64,000 bases of DNA from Grifola frondosa (taxonomy: Eukaryota; Basidiomycota; Agaricomycetes; Polyporales; Grifolaceae), in assembly GCA_001683735.1 (NCBI GenBank), contig LUGG01000002.1, forward strand, positions 3,224,001-3,288,000, in the 5' to 3' direction. The stretch's first letter is position 1. Every line of letters starts with the position of its first letter. The notes under the pieces were generated by a model. The model was given only the letters and a program-made list of their open reading frames with translations. It searched no databases and was not told the origin of the DNA. Made by a program: the position numbers and the translations under genes. Below are positions 58,500 through 64,000 of the stretch, piece after piece.

Positions 58500-60950
58500 T
58501 CTCTCAGGTTTGATTGAAGGCATCCTGTCGCATCTCCGAAAGTAGGTCATCAACATAGTTTCAGAATTCCTTTGATCTGTAAGCCTTCGTGTCCCCAGCA
58601 TCTGTAGCAACTGCCTCATTTTGAGCGTTATCGCCAGCTCTGCTGCCAGAGTCATCGTCAGGGCTACTGCAAGAGTCATCCTCTTCAGTCGACGAGACCC
58701 ATGTGGACTTGGCACTGACCCGAGATTTTGTGATTACAGGCTTCTTCTCCAGCTGCTCAAATGCGTAGAGTGCAGAGCGCTGGACGGTGAATAATCAATA
58801 ATAAAAAGGTTAAATGAAACCCCTTTGCACTTACCAAGAATGCGACATGCCGCCAATGTGCAAGAGAGACCTCAATCTTCCCAGTATTTGCAAACTTGTT
58901 GACGAGTTTGCCCAGGTCAGTGCCAGCATTTATTCCATTCAATAGCTGTCCATGATTATTAGATGGGAGTTCAAGTATTCAAAAGCTACATACCACTCGT
59001 TTGATCACACCCAGATGTCCATGGACATATGACTGATCAAGCTGGAAAGCTTGTCCACAAGCTCAGGGTCATTGAAGATCTTCTGGTTGAGCTTAAATAT
59101 ATCTGGATTCTTCCTTACAAACCTTAGTATGTTTTCAACGAAATCCTCAATATAGGCTGGGAGATTAGGAGATAGAATGATCACCCGAGGCATCTCATAT
59201 AATTTGCTGTGTAACTTGTATAAGTAATGAGACACTCAAAAATATAGGTATGTACAACGAAGTGCCTTGAATCCAGATTATCTTCAATCTGTTGTAGCTT
59301 GTTGTTTGCATCATCCGTAGATATTGTGTGAAGAGTGTGACCAGCATTTCAGGTAAAGATAACTGTGAAACTCATTAGTGAACAAGAAAAAAAGAAATAC
59401 ATGCATACGCACCTGAGTGAACCTTTCCAGCATAAGCTGAGCATTTGATGGTAAGCTGTATTCCCACATCAAGCTGTGAGCATGAGTCTTGAGATGCTTG
59501 ACCACTCGAATGTTGATTGCCAGTGGATCTTCGCGCTCTTGTGATTCTCCTCTTGTCCTCACGATTCCACATGGCTGCATGGATGGTGGTGGGCTTACAC
59601 TCCTAGAAGTGGCTGAGCTATTTCCATCCTGGATGGCATCATCAGTCTGGGAGGGAATATTGGTACAAGAGGGTCTTCATCCTGTGAGCCCAAATGGCCT
59701 AATGTTGCTGCAGCTAAGTCAGGTCTAAATAGTATATGACTCATAACTTCTGCAGTTTTTCAGGTATTATAGTGATCTTACATTTATTTCGTAGCCTATA
59801 TATAGCCTCATAATCTTGCCAAATATCAAAATGTTATACCTTGTATTAATGGAATATGGCCAAAAAGCCAATTGCAAAGTCCGACTTTTTAGTCAGCTTT
59901 TTACCAATGTAACTGAAATTGAAACATATTCAAGATAATTATGCAAATGGTAGTGTTACATTCAAATACATATACATCTTAGCTATTAATTTCAATTAAG
60001 ATTATGTCTTTATCTGCAAAGCTCATGTCAGAATATCTAAAAAGCTGAAACAGGTGTGACTAAGCCGTGGCAACACTAAAATGACCTGACTCGGGAGCTC
60101 TCCCAGCAGCCTCCACACGTGAAGCTTGAGCACGGCTAAGAAGCTTGAACTGTCCAAGGATGCCAGCCATAATGAGAGGGTCGCAAGTGATGTCACTGTT
60201 GTGTGCAAGAGTCATGGTAACTGAAAAAGGAAGTTGAACTGGAATGCACTAGTGCTCCACGGGCACCCCATAAGCCTGAGTGATATTGAGATTAAAACAA
60301 TGGAAGTGAGACAAATTAATAACTAATTTACATCAAATTTAGTCAGATTGGGCACGAGAGAAGAAGGCTCTGTATGGTGTGTGTAACCGTGTATCTGAAA
60401 GGTAAAGGTGGAGCTGCTCGCAGGCTGCAGCAGTTGTGCGGAAGGGTTATCAGTGCATGGCTGGAACAGAGCAAGACTGATGAGTATATTGATGCATGCT
60501 GATCATTGAAGAAGTCTGACTCACAAATGATGGCATAGAGGTGGTGGCAAGCATCAAAACTTGACCTTGTCTCTGTCTTGGGACTGCATTTGATGATCTC
60601 GAGGGTTTTGTGCTCCCTGACTTTTGCTTCTTCTTCGGTCGCTCAAATGCAGGCATTGTAAAGGATGTCAATGCCGTGGAAGGAGCTTGAGGAGTGGCAA
60701 TGTCATTCGTGGGTGAGTCAGATGCAGCAGGCCCTGCTTGAGTGGTCATGGAGAAAGCAGGTGAATTCTCAGTGCCAGGGATGCTGTTAATACCCAGAAC
60801 TGATGGCACATCACCACCAGCCTCTCCTCCCGGTTTCCTATCACTTATCTGTTGTGCAGCTCGTATCCAGACAAACATCAGAAATAATGGCAGTCCAGAC
60901 TTTAAGATGGTCAGGAATAGCTGCTGTAATGATAGAATAGCTGTGTAGTG
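58500..60950 (-). CDS. Intron-rich transposon-associated protein, function unknown
   Basis: Minus-strand exons from about 60950: a Ser/Pro/Thr-rich stretch with basic FERPKKKQKSGSTKPSRSS (near 60615), then SLVPNLTKFDVN (near 60330) and AGILGQFKLLSRAQASRVEA (near 60150). The MITE at 59700-60078 follows, then AINIRVVKHLKTHAHSLMWE (near 59500), LSLPEMLVTLFTQYLRMMQ (near 59350), MPRVIILSPNLPAYIEDFVE (near 59180), GTDLGKLVNKFANTGKIEVS (near 58900) and an acidic stretch leading into EFWNYVDDLLSEMRQDAFN (near 58560-58515). One in-frame stop (TGA in place of Trp, 58557) interrupts the last phrase as I read it. The globular helical middle followed by an acidic tail is unlike any enzyme I know. Introns are about 50 bp. 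The 3' end is not fixed. Confidence 0.4.
59700..60078. mobile_element. hAT-type MITE, copy 5 (full length)
   Basis: 379 bp, with ends TAATGTTGC (one change from TAGTGTTGC) and GCAACACTA. The 8-bp flanks are AAATGGCC (59692-59699) and AAATGACC (60079-60086), 7 of 8 alike. It lies inside a predicted minus-strand gene, probably in or near an intron. Confidence 0.9.
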
Positions 60951-61119
60951 AAAATGCATTCAGGAGATAGCACGGTTCAGGATTGTGTTTCACTTGAGGT
61001 CATATACGCATTGTCTCCGCTCACTCCTGTCGAACATGAGCAGTTCTGGTAGTCAGACAGCATGCAGTGGCACAATTGTGCTGAACATTCACCATGCAAA
61101 GAACATCCTTTCAGATTTA

Positions 61120-62950
61120 TTAGCATAATGAAAATGACATAGAGGTAATCACATACCTCAGACCGGGCAATATCATTTGCTCAGTCAACTCCAGGCATGG
61201 AAGGTGAAGCTGCAGATGAAGTTGGCCTAAGAAGCCTGACTTCTTGAGTAAAACATGATGAGCAGTCTGAATGCCCACAGGAATGAGAATTTCAACCACC
61301 TTTCCAATGAAAGGTCTCTCTGCATCCCTCTCTCGATAGAGAACATGGTCTGAGAGTTGTGCGTTGTCACCATTCCTCGTAAGAAAAGAGACGGCAGCAT
61401 GAAAGGCTGTTTGTCCCTTGCCACTGCCGGATCCTGACTTTCTGCAAGTGCAGTGCAAGATAACATAGCTGACCAAGGCATAGAAGGGGTCATGCACTTG
61501 CCATTCTCTAAAACAGGGGTGGCTAGTCACACAGAGCCTAAAGCAAGTGTTTGATGTTTGAATGAAAGACAGGTTTTGCAAGAAAAAAGAACGTACCCGG
61601 CTTCTTTATAGGTTGTACTTTATGTCCGAGAAGGCTTGCTTGCACAGGGTGCAATTCCATGAAGTGGAGTATCACATCACCTGTGCAAGCCCACTTCTTC
61701 TGCTTGGTGTCAAACCAGAATTCTCTGGTTGCAACATGCTTGATGATGTCCTGTGCAGTGAAGGCATTGCAAGTGTCATGACTGGGAGCCTGGCAGTTAC
61801 TACTATAGATTGATGCAAGTCTGAAGATGTGGTTGAATGACTCATATCGTTCAGTCGAAAAGAGCACCGCAGGACTGAATTGTCATATATAGGCTGGAAG
61901 GTGGACAAGAAAATGGAATTTGAGTTTGCTAATCAGTATGCTGTACACACACAATGCAGTGATGTTGAGAAAATCCTCGATTATGCAAGAAAGCTCAGCC
62001 TATAGCATAGAATTGTAACTAATGAAGTTATGAAACTCTACTGACACTCACCAGATAATCCTCCATGTTGGTAATCTCTGTATGCCATAACAGAATGATC
62101 AGTGAGTCAATAGCTGTCCATCCATCAAGAACCATCTGCAGCACAAGGTCGTACACAAGAAATGGCATCACTTGCACAAGGCTCTTAAAGTGCTTGCCAA
62201 TGAGACTGCCCTTGTATTTGCAGATGTATTCAGCTCCGAGGGTTGGATTATTGAGCCCTGCTGAGCTGATCGAGTCCAGTCATGTCTGGAATGTTGGCAT
62301 TGTCCCGTCCTTGCCGAGAAGGTACATGATTTAACCCCAGAAGTATTTGATAACTTCAAGCAAGATGGTATAAAGGATCTCTGTTGGAGTATCCATGTGG
62401 ATGTTGACACCTGTTGACCATAAGATGCGTAGTTCATGTGTCAACTGAGTCACATACCAGGCATCCTGAGCAGCGGGTTGATTCGGTCTTCAATTGCCTG
62501 GCCACCAAGAAGGGTCTCTAGTTTCTTTTCAAGCTGCGCACATATTTTGGACTTCGAGTTTTTTTGTAGCAGCTGTGGGGAGTTTGCATCTGCATTGAGT
62601 TTCTCCGGCTGCTTTGAGTTTCCATTTTGCAGTTGTTTACCCAATGTAAGAAGACAATTCACAATTGCTGCAGAGGCGGTATCACTCGTTCCAGTCATGG
62701 CCACTGCATTCTTGATTTTATTCGTGCCGCCTGGAAGAACTGATTGTTGAACTTGCCAACAAACTTCAGCAATTGTTTCTTGTGGTGTACACAGCATGCC
62801 AGACTAAGCAACATCATTAGTAATGAGGCTGAATGACATGGGATGGACACATATGCTAAACAGGGTCTGATACCCTTTATTCGATGTGACAAGTATGACA
62901 GAAGTAATTGATGTTCATCCCTGCATGGCTGCATTCTTCGGCATGCATTG
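61120..62950 (-). CDS. Large transposon-associated Agaricomycete protein family member
   Basis: Minus-strand exons: 62797-62450 (TPQETIAEVCWQVQQSVLPG ... IEDRINPLLRMPGM), then VNIHMDTPTEILYTILLEVI, TWLDSISSAGLNNPTLGAEY, ICKYKGSLIGKHFKSLVQVM and LDGWTAIDSLIILLWHTEIT (62410-62060). Next are FLVHLPAYIRQFSPAVLFST and ERYESFNHIFRLASIYS, with QAPSHDTCNAFTAQDIIKHV (61900-61740), and finally ERPFIGKVVEILIPVGIQTA (61330-61270). This order is one of the commonest repeated protein families in Agaricomycete genomes. The FHFLVHLP...ERYESFNHVFR phrase resembles the region found in CACTA/EnSpm-type (Tnp2-like) element proteins, but that link is from memory. Most exons join with GT/AG borders. One stop (TAA at about 62333) lies in the KYFW region, so the copy may be recently inactivated. 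Confidence 0.6.
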
Positions 62951-63179
62951 GATTGTCACCTCCGAAGAACAACCCATACCGGTTTAGGAGGACTTCTGAG
63001 CCCATTCAGTCACCCTCCCTGTTGGTAAAGGTCAGCCGGTGTTCAGCAGAACCTGTCTTCACAGGCGAGCCGGTTCTGGCCAGATGACCATAAATTGCTG
63101 TAATTAGGGTCCGGCCAGTGGGGTCTCGGTGCATTATGACCTGCTGGTTTTTCAAAATTTGAAGATTTATTTATGGTCT

Positions 63180-64000
63180 GAAATGTGAGTATGCACTCTA
63201 AAGATGCATTGATATTTTGGGGTTTAAGGGTATACACCGGACATTCACTTATGGTCCATTGTATACTTTAAAAGTGTATTTATATTTCGGACATTGATCT
63301 ATATTCACAATAATCATGTTTACCTCGGACATGTATGTATTTTTCATGCTTATTGTCGGTGTTACAGTATGTGCACCAAAAATATATTAATTTTTCGGTG
63401 TTACAGTGTTTACACTGAATATATATTTATCCTCGGTGTTACAGTATGTGCACCGAAATATATTAATTTATCGGCCTTGAAGTGTTTGCACCGAAAATAT
63501 ATTAATTTTTCGGTGTTACAGTGTTTACACCAAATATATTATTTATCCTCGATGTTACAGTGTTTACACCAAATATATATTTATTCTCGGTGTTACAGTG
63601 TTTACACCGAATATATATTTATTCTCGGTGTGACGGTATTTGCACCGAATATATTTCTCGGAGTTACAGTATGTGCACCGAAAACACATTTGTTTGTCAG
63701 TGTTAGAATATATATACCAAAGATGAATTCATGTCAGAAACATTTATTTATATCCCGGTGTTCAGATATGTGCACCGAAAATGCATTTATGTCTCAGAGT
63801 TACAGCATGCACACTGAAGATGAATTATCTATGTCTCGGTGTTATAGTATGTGCACCGAAGATACATCTGACATTAGAGTATATGCACCAAAAATGTATT
63901 TGTGTCCCGGAGTTAGACTACATGCACCAAAAATGTGTTTATGTCCAGGACTTTCACCTATGTCCCGGTGTTAGAGTAATTGCACTAAGATGCATCTATG
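63180..64000. repeat. Tandem array of hairpin-forming units, period about 38-42 bp
   Basis: At least fifteen units with consensus near TCGGTGTTACAGTGTTTACACCGA, then ATATATATTTATTC. CGGTGT and ACACCG (or CGGTGT and GCACCG) are complementary, so every unit can fold into a 6-8 bp stem. Units become less regular toward both ends (TATGCACTCTAAAGATGCATT near 63190). The array continues past the window edge. The 226-codon open frame across it (63294-63974) is just the repeat translated. Confidence 0.85.

Noticed and set aside
63294..63974. 226-codon open frame
   Set aside because: It is the translation of the hairpin tandem array; the residues repeat with the DNA period and there is no domain.
63180..64000. 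CRISPR-like array
   Set aside because: Units are contiguous with no unique spacers, and the genome is eukaryotic.

Overview
The window looks like nuclear DNA of an Agaricomycete (mushroom-forming basidiomycete). The signs are many short introns of about 45-65 bp with GTRNGT donors, a glyoxal oxidase (copper radical oxidase) relic, a basidiomycete-style hAT transposase, and several protein families that I recall only as large repeated families in Agaricomycete genomes. I cannot name the species. AT-rich, repeat-laden DNA (about 1-11 kb, 28-48 kb, 57-64 kb) alternates with visibly GC-richer islands (about 11-27 kb, 48-57 kb).

Layout. 1-1.6 kb is a degenerate GGCCCAACTG repeat. 1.6-10.9 kb holds intron-rich genes of transposon-associated type, mostly on the minus strand, including a 2-oxoglutarate/Fe(II) dioxygenase-like gene with frame breaks and a 381-bp hAT-type MITE inside the locus. 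12.4-21.8 kb is a compact block: a SNF2-family ATPase (minus), a divergent large uncharacterised protein with frame breaks (plus), and a protein with a J-domain-like HPD motif (plus). 22.3-25.7 kb is a decayed hAT transposase, divergent from an intact 296-residue zinc-cluster protein at 26.1-27.2 kb. A broken, inverted second locus of that protein lies at 54-55.9 kb, and a third fragment at 48.6 kb.

28-47 kb is a nest of mobile DNA. It contains a fold-back element whose arms are arrays of small palindromes (30.8-32.3 kb), a minisatellite, and a head-to-head pair of LTR-like sequences (36.8-38.0 and 41.6-45.6 kb). Between that pair lie decayed gag/protease sequence and, unexpectedly, a 2.2-kb intron-containing fragment of the spliceosomal gene PRP8. 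The right LTR-like copy is split by a 2.8-kb insertion with TG...CA ends and a 4-bp target duplication. Next come a small MITE with perfect 25-bp inverted ends and an element with about 285-bp inverted arms around a 134-codon ORF.

48-53 kb is a graveyard of gene pieces: a zinc-cluster-family fragment, an unknown fragment, a glyoxalase I pseudogene and a glyoxal oxidase pseudogene whose cofactor tyrosine codon is TAG. 53-57.3 kb has three copies of a GC-rich repeat around the second zinc-cluster locus. 58.5-63 kb carries two more intron-rich minus-strand transposon-associated genes, one containing a further MITE copy. The window ends in a roughly 40-bp-period tandem array whose units can each form a hairpin.

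Taken together this is a transposon-dominated region. Only the SNF2 ATPase and the 26-kb zinc-cluster gene look close to intact. Because many disruptions are single-base, assembly or base-calling error must be excluded before calling each gene dead.
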